This document shows, in pieces, positions 53,438 to 62,642 of a stretch of 64,000 nt of DNA. The notes under the pieces were generated by a model. That model saw nothing but the letters and a program-made list of their open reading frames with translations. It had not been told where the DNA came from and did no database searches. How positions within the stretch are numbered: position 1 is the first letter of the stretch; every line of letters begins with the position of its first letter. The stretch comes from Sandaracinobacteroides sp039808025. GTDB taxonomy: Bacteria > Pseudomonadota > Alphaproteobacteria > Sphingomonadales > Sphingomonadaceae. The stretch lies in contig JBDHSK010000004.1 in NCBI GenBank assembly GCA_039808025.1, forward strand, positions 62,001-126,000. Reading direction: 5' to 3'. The translations under genes were made by a program, and so were the position numbers.

Positions 53438-54028
53438 ATGACACTGGTTCTGGCCTCGCAATCAGCAGCCCGCATGGCCATGCTGGACGCAGCCGGGGTG
53501 GCGTTTTCCACCCGTCCGGCACGGATCGATGAAACGGCGGTTCTGGAAGCCATGCGGGGGCAGCCGGTTCGCGACGCCGCCGACCGGCTTGCGGAAATGA
53601 AAGCGTTGAAGGTGTCCCTTCTCGACCGGGAACCACTGGTGCTGGGGGCGGATTCGATCCTCGAGACCGACCCTGGCGTCTGGCTGGAAAAGCCGGGAAC
53701 GATTGCCGGGTTGCGCGACCAGTTGCTGGCGTTGCGCGGTCGCCGTCACCAGATTGTTTCGGCGGCGGTCGTTGCCCGCAACGGGCAGATTCTGTGGCGT
53801 CACTGCGAGCGGGCGACCTTGCAGGTGCGGCCGTTCAGCGATTCCTGGCTGGCCGCCTATATCGACGCCTGCGGAGCGGCCATGCTGTCCAGTGTCGGTG
53901 GCTATCATCTCGAGGGGTTGGGAGTGCAGCTGTTCGAGAAAATCGCTGGCGACCAGTTCACCATCCGCGGTCTGCCGTTGCTGGCCTTACTGGCATGGCT
54001 GCGCGAAATCGGTGAGCTTCCGGCATGA
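53438..54028 (+). CDS. maf: Maf-family nucleoside triphosphate pyrophosphatase
   Basis: The 196-residue protein starts TLVLASQSAARMAMLDAAG, has ARIDE, the GADSILE strand-turn and the LxxLRGRRHQI segment typical of Maf house-cleaning pyrophosphatases. The usual S-P-R-R of the first loop reads S-A-A-R here. A start at 53438 fits the family; the frame is open further upstream inside ppsR. It overlaps aroE by ATGA. Confidence 0.92.
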   Translation: MTLVLASQSAARMAMLDAAGVAFSTRPARIDETAVLEAMRGQPVRDAADRLAEMKALKVSLLDREPLVLGADSILETDPGVWLEKPGTIAGLRDQLLALRGRRHQIVSAAVVARNGQILWRHCERATLQVRPFSDSWLAAYIDACGAAMLSSVGGYHLEGLGVQLFEKIAGDQFTIRGLPLLALLAWLREIGELPA

Positions 54029-54867
54029 GCGCCCATGCCATGCGCGCCGCCGGTGTGATCGGCTGGCCGATCGCCCATTCCAAAAGCCCGGTCATTCATC
54101 ACTTCTGGCTGGAAAAGCTGGGGATCGATGGTGATTACAGCCGCTTTGCCGTCGAGCCCGGTCATCTGCCTCAGGCCATGCAGGGGCTGCAGGCGCTGGG
54201 GCTGTCGGGCGTCAATGTGACGGTGCCCCACAAGGTGGCGATCCTTGCACTTCTCGATTCCGTGTCTCCGGCCGCACAGCAGGTGGGCGCCGTCAATCTG
54301 GTGACAGTCACCGAGGACGGCCGGCTGAGAGGCGACAACAGCGATGTCGATGGCGTGCTGGAGGCGCTGCCGCCTGCGCAGTTGCCGGCGGGTGGCCGGG
54401 TGTGTCTGATTGGTGCCGGCGGTGCGGCACGGGCGGCCATGGCCGCCTTTTCCCGGCGGCAGGTGGCACAGGTGGCACTGGTGGTGCGCAACCCTGCCAA
54501 GGGCGCGGCACTGTTGCAGGAGTTCGCGATCGAGGGGCGGGTCTGGCCGTTCGCGCACGCCGCCGAGGCTCTGGCCGGGGCCGACGCCGTGGTGAATGCG
54601 ACGACTCTGGGAATGACAGGGGCTCAGTCCATGCCGGCAACGGTATTGCAAGGGCTGGCCGGGCTGGCGCCATCCGCCAGCGTCTTCGACATGGTGTATG
54701 CGCCCATTGAAACACCGCTGCTTGGTGCGGCGCGCCGGCGGGGTTTGCGCGCCGTCGACGGGCTGGTGATGTTGGTTGGACAGGCGGCCAGCGCCTTCCG
54801 CCAGCTGTTCGGGGCAGAGCCGCCGCGTCTGTATGATGACGAATTGCGGCAGCGGCTGCTGGGATGA
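54025..54867 (+). CDS. aroE: Shikimate dehydrogenase
   Basis: The 280-residue protein has the shikimate-binding SKSP motif (HSKSPVIHHFWL), the catalytic lysine in NVTVPHKVA, the aspartate in GDNSDVDG and the cofactor loop GAGGAARAAM. It reduces 3-dehydroshikimate with NADPH in the aromatic amino acid pathway. It is coupled to maf and coaE by ATGA overlaps on both sides. Confidence 0.95.
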   Translation: MSAHAMRAAGVIGWPIAHSKSPVIHHFWLEKLGIDGDYSRFAVEPGHLPQAMQGLQALGLSGVNVTVPHKVAILALLDSVSPAAQQVGAVNLVTVTEDGRLRGDNSDVDGVLEALPPAQLPAGGRVCLIGAGGAARAAMAAFSRRQVAQVALVVRNPAKGAALLQEFAIEGRVWPFAHAAEALAGADAVVNATTLGMTGAQSMPATVLQGLAGLAPSASVFDMVYAPIETPLLGAARRRGLRAVDGLVMLVGQAASAFRQLFGAEPPRLYDDELRQRLLG

Positions 54868-55505
54868 GGCGGTTGCCCGACCGTCGCTTTACCAGAAGTC
54901 CGGTGCGCCCGTTGATCATCGGCCTTACCGGATCGATCGGCATGGGAAAGTCGCGGGTGGCGGCGATGTTTCGCCATCTGCATGTTCCCACCTTCGATGC
55001 CGATGCCGCCGTGCACTGGCTGCAACGGCCGCAAGGGGGCGCCCTGCCGCTGATCGAGGCCGCCTTTCCCGGCACCACATCGGTTGCCGGCCTCGATCGC
55101 GCCAGACTGGGGGCCATGGTATTTGGAAATGCCGCCGCCCTGAAGAGGCTTGAGGGCATCATGCATCCGCTGGTGCAGCAGCAACAGGCGCGCTTCCTGC
55201 GTCGTCACCGCAGCCATCGGGCCGTAGTTCTGGATGTGCCGCTGCTGCTGGAAGGCAATGGCTGGAAAGCAGTGGATGTGATTGCGGTTGTTTCCGCCCC
55301 CGCCCATGTGCAGCGCGCCCGGGTGATGCGCCGTCCGGGCATGACGGCGCACAAGCTTGAGCAGATCCGCCGCAAACAGATGCCCGATTCCGAAAAGCGC
55401 CGCCGAGCGGACGTGGTGATCGAGACCGGGCGCGGTCTGCTGGAGACCTGGCGTACCGTTTCCGCACTTGTCCGGTGGGCCAATGGGGGAAATCGTTCGG
55501 GATAA
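54864..55505 (+). CDS. coaE: Dephospho-CoA kinase
   Basis: The 213-residue protein has the P-loop LTGSIGMGKS at about residues 20-29, DADAAVHWL, and LDVPLLLEGN, the CoaE signature. It phosphorylates dephospho-CoA in the last step of CoA synthesis. About 15 extra residues precede the family start; the first ATG is kept because it overlaps the aroE stop (ATGA). In many relatives dnaQ follows coaE; here gyrB does. Confidence 0.92.
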   Translation: MRRLPDRRFTRSPVRPLIIGLTGSIGMGKSRVAAMFRHLHVPTFDADAAVHWLQRPQGGALPLIEAAFPGTTSVAGLDRARLGAMVFGNAAALKRLEGIMHPLVQQQQARFLRRHRSHRAVVLDVPLLLEGNGWKAVDVIAVVSAPAHVQRARVMRRPGMTAHKLEQIRRKQMPDSEKRRRADVVIETGRGLLETWRTVSALVRWANGGNRSG

Positions 55506-55543
55506 AGGTGGCGCTGGTTGGGCCTATCCCCTATAGACTTGTC

Positions 55544-57949
55544 ATGAGCAACGATGAACTGCCGAGCAGCCAGCCGACTGGCAATTATGGTGCGGAATCC
55601 ATTCAGGTATTGAAGGGTCTGGAGGCCGTCCGCAAGCGGCCGGGCATGTATATCGGCGACACCGACGATGGCTCGGGGCTGCACCATATGGTGTTCGAGG
55701 TCTCCGACAATGCCATCGACGAGGCGCTGGCCGGTTACTGCGACCGGATCGACATCCGCCTGAACGCCGATGGCTCGGTGACGGTCGAGGATAACGGCCG
55801 CGGCATTCCGACTGGCATCCATCCGGTGGAAGGAGTCTCGGCGGCCGAGCTGGTGATGACCCAGCTGCATGCCGGCGGCAAGTTCAACAACGAGGAAGGC
55901 AACAGCTACAAGGTTTCCGGCGGTCTGCACGGGGTCGGAGTCTCGGTGGTCAATGCCCTGTCGGACTGGCTCGATCTGCGGATCTGGCGCGATGGCCATG
56001 AACATTTCATGCGCTTTCGCCATGGCACCCCGGAAGCGCCGCTGGCGATCGTCGGCCCCCAGGGCGACCGGCGCGGCACCAGCGTCACCTTCCTGCCATC
56101 GATCGACACCTTCCGCACCGGAATCGAATTCGATTTCGCCCGCCTCGAACTGCGCTACCGCGAGCTGGCGTTTCTCAACTCGGGCGTGCGGCTGGTGTTG
56201 ACCGATGCCCGCCATGCCGACGAGGTGGTGACGGAATTCCGCTATGATGGCGGCCTCACCGAGTTCGTGCGCTGGCTCGATCGCACCAAATCACCGCTGA
56301 TGGCCCAGCCGATCGCCATTCGCGGCCAGCGCGACGATATCGGGATCGAAGTCGCCCTGCAGTGGAACGACAGCTATTACGAACAGGTGCTGGCGTTCAC
56401 CAACAACATCCCGCAGCGCGATGGCGGCACCCACATGGCGGCCTTCCGCTCGGCGCTGACGCGCACGCTGAACAGCTATGCCGACAAATCGGGCCTGCTG
56501 AAAAAGGAAAAGGTCGGCCTCAATGGCGACGACATGCGCGAGGGGCTGACGGCGGTGGTTTCCGTGAAGCTGCCCGACCCCAAGTTCAGCAGCCAGACCA
56601 AGGACAAGCTGGTCTCGTCGGAAGTGCGTCAGCCGCTGGAATCGCTGCTGGCCGACAAGCTGGCGGAATGGCTGGAGGAAAACCCCCAGCCGGCGCGCCA
56701 GATCGTGCAGAAGATCATCGAGGCGGCGATTGCCCGCGAAGCCGCCCGCAAGGCGCGGGAAGCCAGCCGCAAGTCGGCTCTGACCGTAGCCTCGCTGCCC
56801 GGCAAGCTGGCCGATTGCCAGGAGAAAGACCCGGCGAAATCGGAACTGTTCCTGGTGGAGGGCGATTCGGCAGGCGGTTCGGCGAAGCAGGGGCGCGACC
56901 GCCAGTATCAGGCGATCCTGCCGCTGCGCGGCAAGATTCTGAATGTCGAACGCGCGCGGTTCGACCGCATGCTGTCCTCGCGCGAGATCGGCACGCTGAT
57001 CCAGGCGATGGGAACCGGGATCGGCCGCGAGGAGTTCAACCTCGAGAAGCTGCGCTATCACAAGATCGTCATCATGACCGATGCCGATGTCGATGGCGCC
57101 CACATCCGCACCCTGCTTCTCACCTTCTTCTACCGCCAGATGCCCGATCTCATCCGTGCCGGCCATCTGTTCATCGCCCAGCCGCCACTCTACAAGGTGT
57201 CGCGCGGACGCTCGGAAATCTATCTGAAGGATGAAGCGTCGCTGGAAGAGCATCTGGTGACCGCGGGCATTGCCAGCCTCGCGGTCGAGATTGCCGGGGA
57301 AACCCGCTCGGGCGCAGACCTCGGGGCGCTGGTCGAGCATGCGCGGCGGCTGCGGCGGCTGATGGCCTATGTGCCCCACCGCTATCCTGCAGCGCTAGTG
57401 GAAACGATGGCCCTGGCCGGTGCCTTCGACCCCGATATCACCGACAAGGCCGCCGCCGCTGCACATCTGGCCACACACCTGAATGCCGGCTCTTCGGGCT
57501 GGGATGTCGAAGTGGGTGCGGAAGGCGGCTATGTCATCCGCTATCTCGATCGTGGTGTAACGGATGTGACCATCCTTGATCGCGCTTTCGTCACATCGGC
57601 GGAAGCCCGCAAGCTGCATGCGCTGGCTGCCGAACAGGCGGCCTTGTGGCAGCAGCCGGCAACTCTGGGTGGCGCGACGATCCGGCGGCCGACGGCCCTC
57701 CTTGATGCCGTGCTTGAGGCCGGGCGCAAGGGGCTTGCCGTGCAGCGCTACAAGGGGCTTGGCGAAATGAACGCCGAGCAATTGTGGGAAACGACGCTTG
57801 ACCCGGCGGCCCGTACCCTGCTGCGCGTGGAAGTGCGCGACGCCGTTCTGGCCGATGAAACCTTCACCCAGCTGATGGGCGACATCGTCGAACCCCGCCG
57901 GGAGTTCATCCAGCAGAATGCACTCTCCGTCGCCAACCTCGACATATAG
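55544..57949 (+). CDS. gyrB: DNA gyrase subunit B
   Basis: The 801-residue protein has the GHKL ATPase motifs VSDNAIDEALAG, DNGRGIP and GGLHGVGVSVVNALS. The Toprim motifs are LVEGDSAGGSAKQGRDR and DADVDGAHIRTLLL, and the GyrB tail is QRYKGLGEMNAEQLWETT. It supplies ATP-driven negative supercoiling with GyrA. A start at 55544 (SNDELPSSQ) is chosen; the frame is open upstream into coaE. Its place about 3 kb from the probable origin is common in bacteria. Confidence 0.97.
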   Translation: MSNDELPSSQPTGNYGAESIQVLKGLEAVRKRPGMYIGDTDDGSGLHHMVFEVSDNAIDEALAGYCDRIDIRLNADGSVTVEDNGRGIPTGIHPVEGVSAAELVMTQLHAGGKFNNEEGNSYKVSGGLHGVGVSVVNALSDWLDLRIWRDGHEHFMRFRHGTPEAPLAIVGPQGDRRGTSVTFLPSIDTFRTGIEFDFARLELRYRELAFLNSGVRLVLTDARHADEVVTEFRYDGGLTEFVRWLDRTKSPLMAQPIAIRGQRDDIGIEVALQWNDSYYEQVLAFTNNIPQRDGGTHMAAFRSALTRTLNSYADKSGLLKKEKVGLNGDDMREGLTAVVSVKLPDPKFSSQTKDKLVSSEVRQPLESLLADKLAEWLEENPQPARQIVQKIIEAAIAREAARKAREASRKSALTVASLPGKLADCQEKDPAKSELFLVEGDSAGGSAKQGRDRQYQAILPLRGKILNVERARFDRMLSSREIGTLIQAMGTGIGREEFNLEKLRYHKIVIMTDADVDGAHIRTLLLTFFYRQMPDLIRAGHLFIAQPPLYKVSRGRSEIYLKDEASLEEHLVTAGIASLAVEIAGETRSGADLGALVEHARRLRRLMAYVPHRYPAALVETMALAGAFDPDITDKAAAAAHLATHLNAGSSGWDVEVGAEGGYVIRYLDRGVTDVTILDRAFVTSAEARKLHALAAEQAALWQQPATLGGATIRRPTALLDAVLEAGRKGLAVQRYKGLGEMNAEQLWETTLDPAARTLLRVEVRDAVLADETFTQLMGDIVEPRREFIQQNALSVANLDI

Positions 57950-58132
57950 GATTCGTCATTTTTCTGTTATTTCATTCAGTTAGTTAAAATATTCCCCTCG
58001 GGCATCTTGTCGCATTGTCCGGACAAGTTGTCGGAATCCACTTTACACCCCCAAACGTAGCCACTAGCCTTGGTGGCGAAACTGTCTGGTGGCGGCTTGA
58101 CGTCCGCCTGGCTCTCGTGGGGGAGAATGGAA
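57950..58132. promoter_or_regulatory. Promoter region of the amine oxidase / cytochrome c pair
   Basis: These 183 bases after gyrB begin AT-rich (57955-57995) and contain the perfect 12-base palindrome TTGTCCGGACAA at 58015-58026, which could be a dimeric-regulator site. No matching copy was found by eye elsewhere. No hairpin with a T-run follows gyrB. Confidence 0.4.
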
Positions 58133-59536
58133 GTGGCGAACCAGTCACGAGGAATGGATCGGCGGCAGCTTCTGGGCCAGTTGGCAGTGGCGGGTGCCGC
58201 CACCCTGCTTCCTGGCCGGGTGCTGGCGGCAGAGGATGCCGATGTGCTGATCATCGGTGCCGGCCTGTCGGGGCTGAACGCGGCGATGATGCTGGCGGCC
58301 GAAGGCGCCCGGGTCGTGGTGGTGGAGGCCGACCGTCGCCCGGGCGGACGGATCCGCACGCTCGATGATGCGCCAGGCCGACCGGAGGCGGGCGGGTCGG
58401 AAATTGGCCCGCTTTATGCGCGCACCCGCCGGCTGGCCGATGATCTGGGGCTGAAGCTGGTGCCGCGCGGCGGCGGCATTCCCGGAATGACACTGCACAT
58501 CGATGGGCGGCTGGTGAACCCGCGCGACTGGGCGACCGACAAGGCCAACCCATTATCCGGACCACTGCGCCCGGTGCCGCCCTTTGCAGTTGAAGGGGCC
58601 TTGCTGGCAAAGGCGCCGCCACTGCCCGATGCCGAAGCGTGGCTGACCCCGGAAGGCGCCACCCGCGACGGCCCTTATGATGCCATGCTGACGGCGCTGG
58701 GCGCCGACAAGGCGGCGCTGTCGTTCGTGCAGCCGGGAACCGATCAGTCGCTCGCCGACACCTCGGCCCTGTGGAAACTGCGCGGCATGCAGATCCGCAT
58801 GCAATCGGGGAAGGGCAGCGTCGATACGGTTTCGGGCGGCATGAGCCGGTTGACCGACGCCATGGCCGCCAGCCTTGGCGACAAGGTGCGCTATGGAATC
58901 AGCATCAAGGCGATCCGCCAGACACCGTCGGGCGTCGTCGCCGAGGACCAGAACGGCCGGCGGTATCAGGCAAAGCGCGCACTGGTGACGGTGCCCCTGC
59001 CGGTCTTGCGGAAGATCACCCTCGACCCGCTGCCCCCTGCCGTCCAGAGCGCCGCGTGGGCAGCCGTGCCCTACAGCCAGGCTGCCAGCTTCTTCTACCC
59101 CGTGACCGCCCCCTTCTGGGAGCAGGATGGCCTGCCGCCGTCACTATGGAGCGATACGCTGCCGTTCCGCACGATCTTCATTCCCGGCGAAGGCGGCCAG
59201 TATCTGTGGGTATTTGCCGATGGCCCGCGCGCGGCACCACTGCAGCGGATGGCCGACAGCGATCTGAAGGAGTCCGTCATGCGCCAGCTGATTACGGCGC
59301 GGCCTTCGCTGGACGGGCGGATCACCGTTGGTGGCGCCTGGTCGTGGACAGCGAACCCGCGTGCCCTTGGCACCTTTGCCAGCCGCCGGCCCGGGAACCT
59401 CGCCGCCATCCAGAAACAGCTGCAGGCAAGCCACGGCCGCATTGCCTTTGCCGGAGAGCATTCCGCCGACCTGTCGTCGGGGATCGAGGGGGCACTGGAA
59501 AGTGGCGAGCGCGCCGCCATCGAGCTGTTGTCATGA
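58133..59536 (+). CDS. Tat-exported flavin monoamine oxidase-family protein
   Basis: The protein has about 467 residues from GTG 58133 (GGGGGAG seven bases upstream); ATG 58127 or 58154 are alternatives. A twin-arginine signal MDRRQLLGQLAVAGAATLLPG is followed by the FAD motif DVLIIGAGLSGLNAAMML with E in VVVEADRRPGGRI. The C-terminal flavin region reads RIAFAGEHSADLSSGIEGALESG. These are the marks of flavin amine oxidases. The Tat signal puts a folded flavoenzyme in the periplasm, and the next gene encodes a cytochrome c, as in the NicA2/CycN system where the flavoenzyme passes electrons to the cytochrome rather than oxygen. The substrate is unknown. Confidence 0.88.
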   Translation: MANQSRGMDRRQLLGQLAVAGAATLLPGRVLAAEDADVLIIGAGLSGLNAAMMLAAEGARVVVVEADRRPGGRIRTLDDAPGRPEAGGSEIGPLYARTRRLADDLGLKLVPRGGGIPGMTLHIDGRLVNPRDWATDKANPLSGPLRPVPPFAVEGALLAKAPPLPDAEAWLTPEGATRDGPYDAMLTALGADKAALSFVQPGTDQSLADTSALWKLRGMQIRMQSGKGSVDTVSGGMSRLTDAMAASLGDKVRYGISIKAIRQTPSGVVAEDQNGRRYQAKRALVTVPLPVLRKITLDPLPPAVQSAAWAAVPYSQAASFFYPVTAPFWEQDGLPPSLWSDTLPFRTIFIPGEGGQYLWVFADGPRAAPLQRMADSDLKESVMRQLITARPSLDGRITVGGAWSWTANPRALGTFASRRPGNLAAIQKQLQASHGRIAFAGEHSADLSSGIEGALESGERAAIELLS

Positions 59537-59574
59537 CGGGGCCAGTCGCGACGGTCCGCACAGGAAGGGACAGG

Positions 59575-60009
59575 ATGATGCTGCAATCAGCCGTTGTTGC
59601 CATGGCACTGTTGGGATTGGGCATGCCGGCGGTGGCGCAGGCGGCCTGCGCGATAAAGCCCGGCGAGACCCTGCTGACAGCCGACCTCGACAAAGGCCGC
59701 CGCGCCTTTCTGAAATGCCGGGCCTGCCACACCCTGAAAGAGGGGGAACGCAACCTCGTTGGCCCCAATCTGTGGCGGGTGATGTCGCGCGGAGCCCTGG
59801 GCGCGGGCGGGTTCAGCTATTCGCAGGCATTCACGACCGCTGCGCCGCGATGGTCGCTGGCGACACTCGACCGTTTTGTCGAGAAACCGGCAAAGATGGT
59901 TCCCGGAACCAAGATGGTGTTTGCCGGTATCGCCGACCCGCAGGAGCGCGCCAACCTGCTGGCCTGGCTGGCGCGTGAAACCGGCACGCCCCTGCCCGGC
60001 TGCCCGTAA
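59575..60009 (+). CDS. Class I c-type cytochrome
   Basis: The 144-residue protein has a signal peptide (LLGLGMPAVAQA) and a single heme site CRACH at about residue 45, followed by NLVGPNLWRV. The methionine ligand candidate is in VPGTKMVFAG, typical of cytochrome c2/c550. It is periplasmic. GGAAGGGA stands before ATG 59575; an ATG at 59533 overlaps the amine oxidase stop (ATGA) but would give a non-signal N-terminus. It is the likely electron acceptor for the neighbouring amine oxidase. Confidence 0.9.
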   Translation: MMLQSAVVAMALLGLGMPAVAQAACAIKPGETLLTADLDKGRRAFLKCRACHTLKEGERNLVGPNLWRVMSRGALGAGGFSYSQAFTTAAPRWSLATLDRFVEKPAKMVPGTKMVFAGIADPQERANLLAWLARETGTPLPGCP

Positions 60010-60017
60010 GCGCCCGA

Positions 60018-61829
60018 TCAGGACCGCCGGTTCTGGCGGCGGAACCCCCATGAGATATCCGCTGGCTGTCCCGGTTCGGCAAGGCTGGTGAGGAGGATCT
60101 GCTGGATTTCATGGGTGGCGCCTTCGCAGTCGACATGGAGGCTCGGCTCGATCGACAGCAGGCCCGGCGCATGGTTGAAGCTGGCGCGGAACGCCCAGGC
60201 GCCATCCGGCTGGCGGTGACGCCCCGGCAGGCGGATCAGCGCGCCCTTGTTGTCCTGGGTGATGGTGGCTTCGGCGCCGGGTGCCAGATGGAAACGGATG
60301 GCGACAGGCAGTTTCTCGCGCTTCACGGGAAGCGCCGCGCGGCCCGGAAGCAACAGGTCTTCACCACGCAGGTCGGTGCCATCGGGTGACAGCCACATCC
60401 GCCGCTGATGTTCGAAACCGAAGCGCCGTCGCCAGCCGTCGTGACGGGCTTCCAGCCAATGTCCCTGGGTTATGGAATGGCGGGTCTCGGTGACCACCTC
60501 CTCGACGCCACCGCGCCGGCCGCCGGCAATCAGCGGACTGCTGTTCGTGTCGGCGAGCACCAGCGCCGAATGCCCGGCCGTCGAGCGCAGGCCGGCAACC
60601 AGCGCCGGCGGGAACGCCCGCGGCCCCTCCGGGCCGAGTTCGCCGCCGCAAGACACCACCAGCGGCTGCGCCCCGTCGTGCAGCGTGAAGGCAAGGGTTG
60701 AGGCATGGGCGTGGGTGTTGTGGCGGCTGAGCGGCGGCGGTCCGATATCGACCAGCACAACGCTGTTTCCGCAGGCCATGCGCTGATAGCCGGTGATGCG
60801 TGGTGGCGGGCTGCCCATGGACATCGCCAGATGGCGGGCAACCTGGGCGCGGCCCGGCTGGCCGCCATGCCATGCCCCCACCCCGTATTCCGGCGTGACG
60901 AACAGCTGAAGGGCGGCGCAGACACGACTGTAGGTATCAGCAACCACCGGGCAGACGCACTTGCCACGCGCGGCATGGAAGGCCTTGAGATGGGCGAGCA
61001 GGTCGGCAAGGGTGGCGAGTTCGAGGGGCGAGCGGCTGAGGGGGCTGCCATCGGCAAGCAGAATTTCCCCGATGGCGGTGTCGAGCAGCCGCTCGGCACG
61101 GTCGAGCTGATCGTCGGCACCAGGCAGCATCAGTGCCGCCCCCATCAGCCCGGCGGCGGCTTCTACCCGGGCAAATCCGGCCGTCATGCGTGGGGTGGCG
61201 CGATCGAGATGGCGGGCCCAGCGGGCGATGCCGTTCAGAACCGCTGAACGGTGGATATGGTCGTGTCCCGGCATCACCAGCGGCGCATGGCTGATCGCCA
61301 TCAGGATGCGCCGGCCGGTCAGGTGGGGCGCCCATGCCGTTTCATCGTAATCGTGAAAGCGGGTAAGCCATTGGCGGGCCAGCGTTTCGGAATGCCCGGC
61401 TTCGGCGCGCGACAGGTTGGTAACGGTGGCGAGGTCGCGCAGCCACCCCCAGCCATGCACCCAGTCTTTCCAGGTTGACGGAGCATCGGCGGCATCGAGG
61501 CGGGCATCGGCCATGGCCTGCCCATAACCATCGCGGAACAGACGCCCGCCCTTCAGGCGCTGGCCGCGCGCGGTGTCGCCGGGGACCGGGTCGTCGGGCA
61601 CGCCCAGCAGCTTCAGCGGGAAGCGGCCTTTCAGGCGCATGCGGTGGAGCGGCGAGGAAAACGACCAGCGATCGATATGGTCGGCCAGTCGTTCGGTGAT
61701 CGATGGCCCGCGATCGGTTCCGGTGCGGGTCAGCCGGATATTCTCGGCCGTCGGCGGCGTCTCGGCATTGGCGGCTTGCTGCGCCGCCCGGGTGGGCTTT
61801 TGGGCAGGTTTTTGTGCTTCGTCGATCAT
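60018..61829 (-). CDS. Heparinase II/III-family protein
   Basis: The 603-residue protein has an alpha-helical first half and a C-terminal heparinase II/III-like beta domain with RHNTHAHASTLAFTL and GHSALVLADTNSS. The usual alphaproteobacterial member is cytosolic or envelope-associated, and no signal peptide is visible here. The substrate is not established; a role in envelope polysaccharide is assumed for the family. It overlaps rpe by ATGA (61826-61829), a conserved pairing in alphaproteobacteria. Confidence 0.88.
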   Translation of the reverse strand: MIDEAQKPAQKPTRAAQQAANAETPPTAENIRLTRTGTDRGPSITERLADHIDRWSFSSPLHRMRLKGRFPLKLLGVPDDPVPGDTARGQRLKGGRLFRDGYGQAMADARLDAADAPSTWKDWVHGWGWLRDLATVTNLSRAEAGHSETLARQWLTRFHDYDETAWAPHLTGRRILMAISHAPLVMPGHDHIHRSAVLNGIARWARHLDRATPRMTAGFARVEAAAGLMGAALMLPGADDQLDRAERLLDTAIGEILLADGSPLSRSPLELATLADLLAHLKAFHAARGKCVCPVVADTYSRVCAALQLFVTPEYGVGAWHGGQPGRAQVARHLAMSMGSPPPRITGYQRMACGNSVVLVDIGPPPLSRHNTHAHASTLAFTLHDGAQPLVVSCGGELGPEGPRAFPPALVAGLRSTAGHSALVLADTNSSPLIAGGRRGGVEEVVTETRHSITQGHWLEARHDGWRRRFGFEHQRRMWLSPDGTDLRGEDLLLPGRAALPVKREKLPVAIRFHLAPGAEATITQDNKGALIRLPGRHRQPDGAWAFRASFNHAPGLLSIEPSLHVDCEGATHEIQQILLTSLAEPGQPADISWGFRRQNRRS

Positions 61830-62491
61830 GAGGCCCCTCCGCGCAGGGCACGGATATTGGCGGCATAGCGCTCTCTCCCGCCGCGGAAGCTGGCGGTGCC
61901 AGCCACCAGGGCCGTGGCGCCGGCAGCAACAATGCGTGCGGCGTTGCTGTCATCGACACCGCCATCCACCTCGATATCGATGGCGCGACCGGTGGCGTCG
62001 AGCCGGCTGCGCAGCGCCTCGATCTTGGGGAGCGCCGATTCGATGAAGCTCTGGCCGCCGAAGCCGGGGTTCACGCTCATGATCAGTACCAGATCGATGA
62101 GGTCGGCCACATGGTCGATGGCGGCAAGCGGCGTTGCCGGGTTCAGGACGACGCCCGCCTTTTTGCCGAGCGCCCGGATGCGCATGAGGGTGCGGTGCAG
62201 GTGGGGGCCGGATTCCGGATGCACGGAAAGAATATCGGCCCCGGCCTCGGCAAAGCTTTCCACCAGCTGATCGGCCGGCGTGACCATCAGGTGCACGTCG
62301 AACGGCTTGGCAGACCAGCTGCGCAGCGCCTTCACCACCATCGGGCCGATGGTGAGGTTGGGAACGAAGTGGTTGTCCATGACGTCGACATGGATCCAGT
62401 CGGCGCCGGCTTCATCGATGGCGCGCACTTCCTCGCCCAGCCGGGCAAAATCGGCCGACAACAGCGACGGGGCAATCTTCAGCGGCAGCAT
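61826..62491 (-). CDS. rpe: Ribulose-phosphate 3-epimerase
   Basis: The 221-residue TIM barrel has APSLLSADFARLGEE, HVDVMDNHFVPNLTIGP with catalytic His and Asp, GVVLNPATP, MSVNPGFGGQ and EVDGGV, the complete Rpe signature set. It interconverts ribulose-5-phosphate and xylulose-5-phosphate. It is the first gene of a two-gene unit with the heparinase-like protein. Confidence 0.97.
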   Translation of the reverse strand: MLPLKIAPSLLSADFARLGEEVRAIDEAGADWIHVDVMDNHFVPNLTIGPMVVKALRSWSAKPFDVHLMVTPADQLVESFAEAGADILSVHPESGPHLHRTLMRIRALGKKAGVVLNPATPLAAIDHVADLIDLVLIMSVNPGFGGQSFIESALPKIEALRSRLDATGRAIDIEVDGGVDDSNAARIVAAGATALVAGTASFRGGRERYAANIRALRGGAS

Positions 62492-62642
62492 GATTGCTTG
62501 TTAGCCGTCTCGGTGGATGGGGCCAAGCGCAGCAACCGGAAAATGCGCCGGTTCGGGCTTTTTTTCGCGCTTTTCGTGTCGGGTGCGGCCATGGCGGCAA
62601 TCGTTTCGTAAAACTGTAACAATTTCCCGCCAAAGGCGGTGC

